DNA of 22,898 nucleotides from Candidatus Scybalocola fimicaballi. GTDB taxonomy: Bacteria > Bacteroidota > Bacteroidia > Bacteroidales > Paludibacteraceae. The stretch spans positions 1-22,898 of the forward strand of contig DCIP01000184.1 of the NCBI GenBank assembly GCA_002317115.1. The letters are read 5' to 3'. Numbering within the stretch: position 1 is the first letter of the stretch; each line of letters starts with the position of its first letter. A program made the translations under genes and the position numbers. Positions 7,173 to 16,800 of this stretch are shown here, in pieces. A model generated the notes under the pieces. The model was not told the origin of the DNA. It was given only the letters and a program-made list of their open reading frames with translations, and made no database searches.

Positions 7173-8708
7173 TTATTTACCGCATTTTACTCGGTTTATG
7201 CTGTAGATTTTACGTTTGCCATCATCGTCTTTTATCTTCAATAAACCAGACGACAGGAAGGTGTTGCCGTACCAGAATTGAGTGTCAAGACCTGCATATC
7301 TTTTCAATTTCACGTCATCTTCGACGTACTTAACTTCTTCTTTCAACGTTTCTTCTCCGTTATAGTTGTATGAGACGTGGTTCATGTGTCCGAATGATGG
7401 ATAGAATATTTCCAAAGCATCAGACTTCTTATTTAGAGAAAGATGACGGTGAACATACCAACTCTTTAGCACTTCCAATGGTGCAGAATTGCTCCATACC
7501 ATCTGACCTTGCTGGTCGAACGCTAACACGAAGTAGTGTGTATAAAAATATCCGTCAAACACCATTCGATAGTTAGTGACGGTGTATGTGCCTCCCTGAC
7601 CGTTTGACATAACCTGTGTGTATGGTTGCATTACATAAGTAGGGTAGTATGCTTCTCCAACTAACATGTATTTGCCATTTTCTTCGATTATCTTATATGG
7701 CAACATATTGTAGTTGATAGTATATTCGTCTCCTTTCTCTTCTTTCTTCTCTTTCTTTTTCTCGACTCTCTTCTGTTTACGCTCTGTCATATAAGAGGTA
7801 AAGTTTTTTAAGTCCAGATAGTTGACGTAAGTAGAATAAACAGATTTTCCGTTCTCTACCTTCTTCAAAAATACTCCAATAGAGTTTTGTGTTCCTTTTC
7901 CATCTTTCTTGGAGTATGTTCCTGAGATTACGTAGCTGCCATCTGACATTTTAGATGCGAATGCAGTCGCAGTATATTTGTCTTCCGCATCAGGAGCGAG
8001 AGTCATTTCGTTTGTAAGAGCACCGTCTGCAAATACATATAATTTCATGACATAAACATTCTCTTGCTTTTCCTTGATAAACAAATGAACTTCATTTTGC
8101 TCGTCATCAGATTCGAAAGACATGATTGAGAAACGTTTCTTGTTTGCTACGGAGATATTCGACATCTTGCCTGCACCGCTCTTTGTGTTAACTGTATATA
8201 CAAAAGGCAGGTCTTTTTGTGTGCCTGTAAAGTAGACGTAATCTCCCATTACTCGGCTAAAACTGATATCGCTTTTCTTTCCAAAATCGCCAGTTAAAGT
8301 AGACGTTTTCATAGTCTCTCCGTCGACAATGACTATCTCATATTCACCATTTTTCTCTACAGAAATGTAGTAGAGATTATTATCTTTTGTGAATTGTTTG
8401 TTGTATCTGTAAGAAGATCCAATGATGCTGTTGTCTGGATTGACTTCTGCGTCTACGCTCGACACTTTGTTTAGAAGTGTGTCATACTTTGTAAAGGTCC
8501 ATTTTTCGTGACCTTTTTTTGTGCCTTTCTGGTTGTTGTCTTCCTTTGTCGTCAGAATCAAACCGTTTTCGCCGATTCCATCACAACTCATGAAGTCGAC
8601 AGATCTTTCTTTCTCGATCTCAATACGTTTGACGTCTAAAGATTCTGCTTGTAAAATAAGCGGGGTGGTGACTAATGCCATCAAACATCCAAATTTCGCA
8701 AATTTCAT
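7173..8708 (-). CDS. Secreted protein of unknown function, possible beta-propeller
   Basis: I do not recognise this 511-residue protein. It has a signal peptide (MKFAKFGCLMALVTTPLILQA, cleavage about 21; no convincing lipobox at C8). The mature part is strand-rich and contains recurring short elements such as GDYVYFTGTQ (155-164), DGSYVISGTY (256-265) and NGKYMLVGEAYY (345-356), the pattern expected of beta-propeller blades. A highly charged low-complexity stretch (about 309-327, K/E-rich) interrupts the middle and is probably a loop. It is flanked by terminators and is likely transcribed alone. Location should be periplasm or cell surface. Confidence 0.7.
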   Translation of the reverse strand: MKFAKFGCLMALVTTPLILQAESLDVKRIEIEKERSVDFMSCDGIGENGLILTTKEDNNQKGTKKGHEKWTFTKYDTLLNKVSSVDAEVNPDNSIIGSSYRYNKQFTKDNNLYYISVEKNGEYEIVIVDGETMKTSTLTGDFGKKSDISFSRVMGDYVYFTGTQKDLPFVYTVNTKSGAGKMSNISVANKKRFSIMSFESDDEQNEVHLFIKEKQENVYVMKLYVFADGALTNEMTLAPDAEDKYTATAFASKMSDGSYVISGTYSKKDGKGTQNSIGVFLKKVENGKSVYSTYVNYLDLKNFTSYMTERKQKRVEKKKEKKEEKGDEYTINYNMLPYKIIEENGKYMLVGEAYYPTYVMQPYTQVMSNGQGGTYTVTNYRMVFDGYFYTHYFVLAFDQQGQMVWSNSAPLEVLKSWYVHRHLSLNKKSDALEIFYPSFGHMNHVSYNYNGEETLKEEVKYVEDDVKLKRYAGLDTQFWYGNTFLSSGLLKIKDDDGKRKIYSINRVKCGK

Positions 8709-8750
8709 AGTATTATTTTTAGTTAAACTTATTTTTCCCCATTGCCTCTG

Positions 8751-8758
8751 TAAATATA
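8751..8758 (-). promoter_or_regulatory. Possible -7 box for the 8708 gene
   Basis: The minus strand reads TATATTTA, one base off TAnnTTTG, 42 nt before the ATG. No clear -33 box is seen, so this is a weak call. Confidence 0.35.
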
Positions 8759-8831
8759 GAAAATATGAAAAATCAATTATTATTTGTCCGTATGAAAAAT
8801 GATTGAAACCATGAATTTTCTATTGAAAAAT

Positions 8832-8867
8832 AAAAAAATCCCACATTTTTAGAAAAATATGGGATTT
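8832..8867 (-). terminator. Strong terminator at the end of the five-gene operon
   Basis: AAATCCCA (8836-8843) pairs with TGGGATTT (8860-8867), and ATTTTT (8845-8850) with AAAAAT (8853-8858), with one mismatch between. Read on the minus strand a run of seven T follows. It lies 28 nt after the esterase stop. Confidence 0.88.
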
Positions 8868-8894
8868 AGGTATAATATGATAATAGCCTGATAT

Positions 8895-9998
8895 TTATTC
8901 AACAATCTTATGCTTTTCCATGAACTCCAATAGCTCCTTCGTCATGTCGTTCTGCTTCTCTGCACTTGGATGCCAGTCTGTACCCCAACCGAATTTGCCG
9001 TCGTCTGGCGTGAAGTTGAAGCGGAACACTTTGTCGTCTCCACTCTTGACCATCTCAAAGGCTATCTCGTCAAGTGTCATCATTACGTCTGACAATGCTT
9101 TGTCGTGCATCATCGGACCTGTCACCAACACAAGTTTGCTCTGTGGATTGGTCTCTCTGACTCTTGCCACAAATTTCTTTGCTGCTGCTCTGAATTTCTG
9201 CAAATCATAGTTGTCCAAACTAGTATCGTTTGTACCAAGGTTAATGAATACAACGTCAGCGTTGACACTGCTGTGATCCCATTTGTAAGTGGTGTCAGTG
9301 AATAGGGTATAGTCGTAGAGTGTGCTCATGTTGACGGCACTTCCTTCTTTCACATCGCCATAATTACGGTACATTCCATAACCTGATTTTGCAAACACTA
9401 TATATTCAGCGTTGTATTTTTCCGAAATCTGGTAGGCGAAGGTCTTGGTGAAATCTTCAGTTGCATAGTTGAATGTCTGGCTTCTGTCTCCATCCACACC
9501 ATATCCGCAAGTGATGGAATTGCCGATAAAATAGAACTTTGTTTTCTTCTCTGAAGCATCTGATTTAATCAGCTCTCCATCTGTGGCAAAACCATAGAAT
9601 TCTGGCTGTAATTCGTGTCCTTCGTCGCAGTAAACAAGTTTGATATTTCTTTCCACGTTTTTATCAAGACTGTCTGCCAAAACCACTTTTCCTGTTTCTG
9701 GAATTTCGATCTTTCTTCGCTCAATTCCGTCTCCTTCCACCCAGAAATATCCGCAATTTGGCTTTGCCATCATCGTGATCTTAGATCCTTTGAATCTGGT
9801 AGAAATCTTTACACCTGGATATGACCATTGGGCTTTTCCGTTTTCATTTACAACTCGTCCGCTGATTGAAATATGTTCGTCGTTTGCATCAAAAGTTTTG
9901 TTTGATGAATTTGTCGAGTTTGATTGGCTGCATCCAGTAGATAGTATAGCCATGGATGTTAAAATAGCTGTTGTTAAAAAATGAGATAACTTAATCAT
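8895..9998 (-). CDS. SGNH-hydrolase lipoprotein, CE2-like carbohydrate esterase
   Basis: The 367-residue protein has a lipoprotein signal peptide (lipobox LSTGC, Cys23). An N-terminal beta-sandwich region (about 42-135: ISGRV, AQWSYPGVKISTRFKGSKI, CGYFWVEGDG) is followed by an SGNH hydrolase domain. The latter shows block I GNSITCGYG with nucleophile S161, block III NLGTNDTS (N257) and block V DWHPS (D341, H343). This two-domain order is that of carbohydrate esterase family 2, whose members remove acetyl groups from xylan or other glycans, so a surface or periplasmic sugar deacetylase is likely. It is the last gene of the operon, 17 nt after the DUF4922 gene. Substrate is unknown; given the upstream amidase, a cell-wall or surface-glycan substrate is as plausible as dietary xylan. 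Confidence 0.85.
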   Translation of the reverse strand: MIKLSHFLTTAILTSMAILSTGCSQSNSTNSSNKTFDANDEHISISGRVVNENGKAQWSYPGVKISTRFKGSKITMMAKPNCGYFWVEGDGIERRKIEIPETGKVVLADSLDKNVERNIKLVYCDEGHELQPEFYGFATDGELIKSDASEKKTKFYFIGNSITCGYGVDGDRSQTFNYATEDFTKTFAYQISEKYNAEYIVFAKSGYGMYRNYGDVKEGSAVNMSTLYDYTLFTDTTYKWDHSSVNADVVFINLGTNDTSLDNYDLQKFRAAAKKFVARVRETNPQSKLVLVTGPMMHDKALSDVMMTLDEIAFEMVKSGDDKVFRFNFTPDDGKFGWGTDWHPSAEKQNDMTKELLEFMEKHKIVE

Positions 9999-10015
9999 AA
10001 TTATTTATTTAGCAT

Positions 10016-10846
10016 TTATAATGACACTTCTTTATATATCTGACGTATCATTGCCTCGTCGACGTCTGCGAAATCATCTGGCTTTGGAAAAACCAAAATT
10101 CCTTCCATATCAATCACACCTGGGCTGATCATTCGTCCCTGTTCGTAATAAGAAGGACGGTGCTTGTCTCTTGCAAACACCCATACGTTCCAAGTTGCTG
10201 CCGACGTGATGTAGTGAGCCACCACGTTCATTCTTGGTTCCCATTCGTCGTCTTTGATTTCCAACTTGTTATATAAGGTTTCGAATTGTTTGCAGATGGT
10301 TTGTTTGTCTATGCCTTCAAACACGTAACATTTTCTGCCGAAGTTTTTGATTTCTCCGTCGACGATCTCAAACTCCGACAATGGTTTCTCGTCAAGTGGA
10401 GTGAGTCCATACTGAGATGCCTGGAAATGCATGTGGTCTGGCGCAGATGCTCCACACTTTGGCCCATTGTAGAGTAGGGTGAAATCTGGAAGATCTTTGC
10501 TCAAATCAAGCATTGTGGCGAAATTAGGAAGAATCTCCTGACGCTCGTGACGTAAAAGTGGAATTGTGAGATGTTTTTTTAAAATCGGGAATGGATTCTT
10601 CAATATCTCAAAATTCTCGTTATATCCAACGCTTGGCTGATCCACAGGTCGGTTTTCTGCGCAAAGAAAGCATTTGCGTTTTGCGATAGTGGCTTTGTCC
10701 AACTTTGCTCCCGACGACACTGCTCTCGCTGGATTGTGTTGTGCCACAACCTTGTATCCGTCGACAATGAATGTTTTGGTCAAAACCTCAAGAGATTCGT
10801 TTGCTGGAATAAGCTTGTCGTAAACTGTCTTCTGAATTTCGCTCAT
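10016..10846 (-). CDS. DUF4922 family protein, HIT/GalT-like nucleotidyltransferase or phosphorylase
   Basis: The 276-residue protein contains CFLC (C59, C62) in the position of the GalT-type zinc pair, and CGASAPDHMHFQA with the HxHxQ active-site motif (H138, H140, Q142). HxHxQ marks the GalT branch of the HIT superfamily, which includes GalT, Ap4A phosphorylase and the VTC2-type GDP-hexose phosphorylases; H140 would be the nucleophile. A later RDKHRPS (226-232) also recalls that branch. I recall the family as DUF4922 in Bacteroidota. No signal peptide is present, so it is cytoplasmic. It probably moves a nucleotidyl group to or from a sugar phosphate or dinucleotide; which one cannot be read from sequence. 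The start lies 31 nt after the 505-aa gene. Confidence 0.82.
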   Translation of the reverse strand: MSEIQKTVYDKLIPANESLEVLTKTFIVDGYKVVAQHNPARAVSSGAKLDKATIAKRKCFLCAENRPVDQPSVGYNENFEILKNPFPILKKHLTIPLLRHERQEILPNFATMLDLSKDLPDFTLLYNGPKCGASAPDHMHFQASQYGLTPLDEKPLSEFEIVDGEIKNFGRKCYVFEGIDKQTICKQFETLYNKLEIKDDEWEPRMNVVAHYITSAATWNVWVFARDKHRPSYYEQGRMISPGVIDMEGILVFPKPDDFADVDEAMIRQIYKEVSL

Positions 10847-10877
10847 GTCTTCGTCTCAGTTTTCGTTTTCGTCTTCG
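10847..10877 (-). repeat. Hexanucleotide CGAARA-type repeat before the DUF4922 start
   Basis: Between the stop of the upstream gene and the ATG, the minus strand reads as five near-repeats of a 6-mer (CGAAGA, CGAAAA, CGAAAA, CTGAGA, CGAAGA) plus one base. The tract fills the entire gap, including where the ribosome binding site should be. Confidence 0.6.
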
Positions 10878-12395
10878 TTATTTCATTAACATTTGACGGT
10901 GGAACATCTCTCTCTCAAGCAGTGCAGCCTCTTCTGTCTCACGTCTTAACTGAAGTTCAGCTGCGTGGATGAAATTCATTTTGTCGTCCATCTTTGCACT
11001 TTCTGTCGAGATGTATTTCTGTAGTACCACTGTCTTGTGATTCTGTGCCATATTTAGGAAATTCTCGTAGCGTGGCATTGCTGTAGTGAAGCGGAGTCTT
11101 GAGTCCATGAATGCGGTCTTTGCGAATGCTCTGTCGACGAACCGGTAGAGTCCGCTCAAGCAACACTGTGGCATTGCTTCGCCAAGATGCATTGCGTCGG
11201 CTTTGGAGAACAACTCCATATCGGGATGGATGGAAAGCACCATTCCTGCCTTTGTCTCAGCCATACGCTTCACGATGTAGCGGATGTCTGCTGCCTTGAT
11301 CAAGGTGTTGTATTGGATTTCGATTACGACGTCAGCCAAGCCAACCAAATCAAGAGGAAGGTTATATTCTGTCTCGCAAGTAGGGTAGCCAGTGTAAACA
11401 AAATGAGGCTCCTTCAATCTCACGTCGACTGCATCCTCACCATAATATCTCTTCAGTTCAACAGCAATCTTAGTCTTTTGCTCATAACGGTGGATATTCA
11501 ACTCGTCATCGTCTTTTGTACACTCGTCGCCAAGCAGAAGGACAAGCACTTTAGGCTTCTCTTCTTTCTCCACAATCTGGGCTATGCTCTCCGTTTCTTT
11601 AATCTGGTCCGACGGAATTGTTGCGTTCATACGTGACATGTCGAAGTGGAGATCCATAGCGAAACTTGCAAGCTGTGACGCTGTGCCTTTCTCATTGTTT
11701 ATGATGCTTTCGTAGCCTGGCAAGTAAACCTCGTCGTAAAGAGCATCGCAGATATGTACTATCTCACCACGTTTGTTGAATGAGTTGTTGAAGATCATTC
11801 TGTCGAGCTGCATGAATCCGAACTCTTTCTGATAAGCGTCGTATTTCTCGCAGTTGATTCCGTAGACGGTACCGAAGTCTCTGTCGTAGACGGACATTCC
11901 CGTCGTCGGATTGGCAAGACGCATTCTGATTCTGCGTCCGTTCACCACTTTGTTATAGTCGGAGTATGTCACCATTGCGTCGGTCTCCACCATCACACGT
12001 ACCAATTCAGATAGCTCGCTTGGGTGGATATTATAGTCCACAAGTCGGCTGAAGAAGATTGCGTAGTGTCGGCTCTCTGGTTTGTTGCCTTTCACGTATT
12101 CTGCCTCAGGTGAGCTAAGCACGGCGTCGATCAAACTGCCGTTCATCTTCTCGTTGGCAGTGCAGTCACGGTCGACGTATATGATGTTGTTTTTTCTCTT
12201 TCTGTCGGAGTTGAAATTAGGGAAGTCAAGCTTGATGATTGTGGATGTGAAATTTCCACAATACAGTTTGCCTCCTATCATCAAGTCGGATGATAGATTG
12301 ACCTCTTTGATCAGTTCCTGGAACTTGTCTTCACACGCCTGGTTGCGGAATGCAGCGTAGAATATTAGCGATATGTTGATGTTTTCTATTTCCAT
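10878..12395 (-). CDS. Unknown 505-aa protein with a glycosyltransferase-like segment
   Basis: I cannot assign a family. There is no signal peptide, so it is cytoplasmic. Residues about 130-222 (LVRVMVETDAMVTYSDYNKV, YDRDFGTVYG at 170-179, LDRMIFNNSF, HICDALYDE at 214-222) follow the same plan as the N-terminal part of the neighbouring glycosyltransferase (IYSNY, REDFNMGS, YYFMRLMLCQNG, HIRQTLYQE). Both resemble the second half of GT2 domains. The part from about 280 looks like a separate alpha/beta domain (KVLVLLLGD, ADVVIEIQYNTLIKAADI). The C-terminal about 45 residues are helical and charged. It starts 12 nt after the glycosyltransferase stop and is co-transcribed. An inactive or divergent glycosyltransferase partner is one possibility. 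Confidence 0.72.
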   Translation of the reverse strand: MEIENINISLIFYAAFRNQACEDKFQELIKEVNLSSDLMIGGKLYCGNFTSTIIKLDFPNFNSDRKRKNNIIYVDRDCTANEKMNGSLIDAVLSSPEAEYVKGNKPESRHYAIFFSRLVDYNIHPSELSELVRVMVETDAMVTYSDYNKVVNGRRIRMRLANPTTGMSVYDRDFGTVYGINCEKYDAYQKEFGFMQLDRMIFNNSFNKRGEIVHICDALYDEVYLPGYESIINNEKGTASQLASFAMDLHFDMSRMNATIPSDQIKETESIAQIVEKEEKPKVLVLLLGDECTKDDDELNIHRYEQKTKIAVELKRYYGEDAVDVRLKEPHFVYTGYPTCETEYNLPLDLVGLADVVIEIQYNTLIKAADIRYIVKRMAETKAGMVLSIHPDMELFSKADAMHLGEAMPQCCLSGLYRFVDRAFAKTAFMDSRLRFTTAMPRYENFLNMAQNHKTVVLQKYISTESAKMDDKMNFIHAAELQLRRETEEAALLEREMFHRQMLMK

Positions 12396-12407
12396 GTCCT
12401 GACCTTA

Positions 12408-13856
12408 TTATTTGTTAAACCCTCTTGACAACATTTCGATTGTGCGGATAGAATCCTTGTAGTTGTTGTTTGCGTTGATTTTCTCAACCGACAACGAAGA
12501 ATCGGAATTTCCTCCCCATCGGCGGCAACAGTATAGACTGTCATATATTCTTCCGATTCTGTATTTCTTCGACATCTGCAATCCCACTGCGTAATCCTCT
12601 CCGTAGCTTGCGTTAGGAATAGGAATCTCCACAAGCACAGGAGTGAAGAAGGCACGCGGAGCACCCAATCCGTTGATGCGGACTGCGTTGTTCGGTCCCT
12701 CTTTGTCTGTCCACTCTTTGTGGGCGATCAATCCTGGTGGGATAGGGTTGAGGTCGAAGTCAGTCAACGAGTATGAGCCGATCACCATTGCGCACTTCTC
12801 TTTCTCGAATGTGTCTACAATTTTCTGCAATGTGTTCTCATCCTGGTAGACGTCGTCACTGTCGAGCTGGACGCAATAAAGTCCACATGCCTCATGACGT
12901 ACTGCCTCCATCCAGCATCCGCCGATTCCAAGATCTGTGCGCGACGGGAATATATGGTAGAGACGGTTGTTCTTGTTGGCAAGCTTGATGAGCTTGTCTG
13001 TTGTCTTGTCTGTAGAGAAATTATCCACTACGATGACATTGACTTTTCCGTCTCTCAACTTCTGATTTAGTGCTGAGTTGACAGCATCTTCAATAGTCTT
13101 CTCTCGGTTTCTTACCGGAATGACCACAGTTACTTTGAATTTATAGTTGTCAGCATAGTCAGATGTCTCGATCTTGACTCTGTTTGTTTTCTCAAAGTCG
13201 ACGTATGTTCCCGCAAGTTTTGCATACTCAAGATAAGCACGCTGCATCTCAAGCTGTTTAAGCTCGTTGTTTGGATTGACGTAGTCGAACTGCTTATCCT
13301 CTGCACTACGGCTGTCAAACTCGCTCTCCTGATACAAAGTTTGGCGGATATGGTAAGTGTCGCCATTCTGACAAAGCATCAGACGCATGAAATAGTAGGC
13401 TGCGTAGTCGTAGTCGTCAGCCATCTTCTCGCTTGCTTTCACCCATTCAGAGGCTTTGTAAAGCACGATGCTGCCCATGTTGAAATCCTCTCTCACGCTT
13501 CCTATTTGTGGAGCGATGACTGGAGTGTTGTGTGCCTCACCGTCGGAGATGGTCATGTAATTAGAGTAGATGCAAGTGCGACCAGTGTATGCTGCGGAGT
13601 AGGCGAATTCTGCTTCTCCTCCGTTGATCATCTTGCAATCCACATTCTTAGTGATTAGCATCAAATAGTCGTCATCGTTGAAGTCGGCTTTCTTCAATGC
13701 CTGTGACACCTGCCACACCGAACGGCTGCTGCCAAGGATATGCTCAGGATTGTCTACTTTGTCAAGTAGTATGTAGTCTGCGTCTGCAGTGGTTTTTCCG
13801 TTGAATCTGCTTCCGACACTCTCGTCTACAAATTCTGTATATACATATATCTTCAT
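12408..13856 (-). CDS. Family 2 glycosyltransferase with extra N-terminal GT-like domain
   Basis: The C-terminal half of this 482-residue protein is a clear GT-A family 2 domain: VTVVIPVRNREKTIEDAVNS (242-261), VIVVDNFSTDKT (274-285), the DxD metal site LDSDD (331-335), an acidic YGEDYAVG (418-425) that may supply the catalytic base, and RRWGGNSDSS (445-454). No membrane segment is visible, so it is cytoplasmic and would use a nucleotide sugar. The N-terminal about 235 residues form an additional region that itself resembles the later half of a GT2 domain (CIYSNY, REDFNMGSIVLYK, HIRQTLYQE) and matches the next gene. Total length exceeds a simple GT2. The start lies 5 nt after the amidase stop (TAA-GAATA-ATG). 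Confidence 0.88.
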   Translation of the reverse strand: MKIYVYTEFVDESVGSRFNGKTTADADYILLDKVDNPEHILGSSRSVWQVSQALKKADFNDDDYLMLITKNVDCKMINGGEAEFAYSAAYTGRTCIYSNYMTISDGEAHNTPVIAPQIGSVREDFNMGSIVLYKASEWVKASEKMADDYDYAAYYFMRLMLCQNGDTYHIRQTLYQESEFDSRSAEDKQFDYVNPNNELKQLEMQRAYLEYAKLAGTYVDFEKTNRVKIETSDYADNYKFKVTVVIPVRNREKTIEDAVNSALNQKLRDGKVNVIVVDNFSTDKTTDKLIKLANKNNRLYHIFPSRTDLGIGGCWMEAVRHEACGLYCVQLDSDDVYQDENTLQKIVDTFEKEKCAMVIGSYSLTDFDLNPIPPGLIAHKEWTDKEGPNNAVRINGLGAPRAFFTPVLVEIPIPNASYGEDYAVGLQMSKKYRIGRIYDSLYCCRRWGGNSDSSLSVEKINANNNYKDSIRTIEMLSRGFNK

Positions 13857-13861
13857 TATTC

Positions 13862-16800
13862 TTACTTTGTCGTTTTCTTTTGAGTTGTTTTCTTTGCCGC
13901 TGGCTTCTTCTTTGCCTGATTTGATTTCTTAGCTGCTGATTTTGAATTGGCAGTTTTGTTTTTGTCTCCAATCAGTCCAAAGAATGTGGCGAGCTCTTTC
14001 ATGAATGTTTCCTGCTCATCCTCGTCGATGCTTTCAAACGGTACGGCGCTGATGAGTGTGTTGAGTTTTCCTTTCTGTCCGACAGCTGCAGGCTCTCCGT
14101 TCTCAAGGTATCTGAACACAACAAATGCGTTTGCGTTGCCCTTGTCGAGAATATTAGGCGACGCTACTGTGTATTGGCGATCGCTTGGTCCGTGGTTGAA
14201 CTTATAGCTGTGTTTGAAATCGTTTTTGATGCTGAAAGAGCTTTGAATTTGGCTTAACTGCATGCCGTCTTCAGCAGTTGCAGATTTAAGTTTGGCTCCT
14301 AACACTTCGTGAGCGAATTTTGCAACGGAAGGATACTCAATCTTTGTCAATTCCAATTCCGACATCAAATAGGCTCCCGACACAAATAGGTTTCCTCCCG
14401 ACAACAGATATTTTGAAATCTTCTTGCGGGTAGGGAAGTTGAACACGTTGTAGCGTTTCTGCATTCCACACTTCGTCTCTTTCTCCATTCCAAGGATATA
14501 ATCCACCATACAGTAATGAGTCCTGTCTACATTGCTGTGGCTCTCAAAAGCCTCGTCGCTCATGGAAACAAAACTGAATCCTAACGAGTGCAACGCTTTT
14601 CCGTGGATATATGGATAGTTGAATGTGTTTCCTGCTATGATCTGGCCTTCCAAGTTTTTATCGCAGGCTCCGAATCCTGCTTGGTCGTTGGAAATGTATG
14701 GCGAACCTTTCTTGAAATCCGTCTGGCTACCTGTCTTAGATATGTCTCTGATGTATGGGACTCCGGGATCGTTGCTGTCGATGAATCCACCCATCAATGA
14801 GTCTTCGTAGAATTCCGGACCAGAGACGCGGTTGAATCCGTTAACGATCAACACTCTTCCTTTCTCTTTCGATGCGATGCTGGCAGAGAGAATCTCAGTA
14901 GGGAAACTTTCTCCTCCTCGGTTGACAGCTGTCACTTTGAATCTGTAGATGGAATCTTTTTGCAACTCCATTGAATATTTATTCTCTTCCAAATAGACTC
15001 CGTTGTTGAATCCGTTGTCTCCGATAGCGGTGTAGAGAATGTATCCGTCTGTTTTGACAGAAGGCTCAAGCGAGTCTTTGGTAGGTTGCCAAGAGAGGCT
15101 TATCTTATCGCCGTTGAAATCGATTGCGAAATGCGACGGTGCAAGTGGAGTGAACTCATAGTCTTCGATATTGTTGATTCCGGCTATGAATTTCATCGCT
15201 GCCTTGTAGATTGAACGTGCCACTGTAAACTTAAACTCAGGATCGTGGGCATACTTCATATCCTCAAAGTTCTGGTGCGACAACAGTTCAAGAAGCATAG
15301 TCGGCACTTCGGGCACTCTTGCTTCGTAGTATGCCTCGTCTCTCAAACCACGGTTGTGCCAGTCCGGACAATACAACTTCTTGATATCATCCACCACCTG
15401 TGTCTGCACCATGTCGGCGAAGTCTCGTGATGCCATACGGGAAAGACCGGTAGGGTACTCAGTCTTACCCATGTCGCTTGTAAGGAAGATTGCCAATGTT
15501 CCGATGGTCAATGAGTCGATACCTGCGTCGGTATGGAGAGCAAGAGCCAAATCGATAGGAATTTTCTTACCCTTTGTCTTTGTATTAAGGTGTGAGCCTC
15601 CAGATAACGCGTTTACCCAGATCGCACGGCTCATATAATCTGTCTTGTATTCGTTGCTCTGTCCGCAGTAAACACTGTCGGAGAATCCTGCCATCTGTAG
15701 CCAGTAGCGAGCGCACTCAAGATATTTTGGCTTTTCACTTGTATAGTAGAAAGGTTCTGGAGAACCCTCAACTGGAGCGATGCTTCTCTCCACGCAACCG
15801 ACACCGCCTCCGAACTTTACCGCGTCGGCAGTGATGAGTTTTCCTTTCTCTTCACTTTGGCTTGTCAAACGCACTTTTCCGATCTCCGGATTAGAACCGC
15901 CCTTGAATTTGAATGTTCCGAGGTAGATCCATGTGCCGCCACCCATAGTCTGGTCTACAATAAACTCAGATTCGCCACCTGTGTGGTAAACTGTGTAGTG
16001 AGCCTCATTCGTGCTCTTTGGCAGACTCTTATAAGATATGTAGACGGCATATTCGCCCTCCTCTGGAATTTCAGGAATCCAATCAGTGTAAGCTGAACCA
16101 CTCGGATGTGAACGGATCACTCGATATGAACCGTCGGCAAAAGGATTATCCCCATGTCGGTATATCTTTTTCTTTTGAGCGTATCCGGTAGTGTCTGTTT
16201 TTCTGTCAGCCTCAGGGTATTGCCATTTGGCACGACGCGCGTTCTCCTCGACGTATTCCGACTCCTTTGCTGTTTCGTAGTCGACAATCACCTCATTCTT
16301 CTGCACATCCCTTTCTCTTGGGTAGAACACATTGGCACCTGCGTTCTCAAGCATAGGAATCAGATATGGTAAAACGATGGATGGCGTATAGGTGTCCTCT
16401 GAGATTCCAAACAGACGAGGACGCTGAAGAATCCATAGGTTTTGCGACGGTTCGAAATAGTATCCGTGGCTAGCCCAAAGAGCAACGTTTCTGCCCTGTA
16501 AACCAGCGGAAGGAGTGCATGGTGAACCAACTTTAGTCACTACATTTTTAGGTTCGTTCTCATCTCTGTTTTTTAGGTGTAGTATGCGCGAATTGTCTTT
16601 TTTGGTCTCCTTTCGCATACTATTCGGCACATAATCATATATGTTTCTTGATGAGATGTAGAGTTCGACGTCGAAATTAGTATAAGGGGCAGGAAGATAC
16701 TTGCTGATGCTGTCTTTGAGAGCCCTGATCGCATCCTCTCTGTAATTGACATTTTTGAAAGGTTTGCTTAATGAAATTTGGATAAGGGAGTCCTTCAAAC

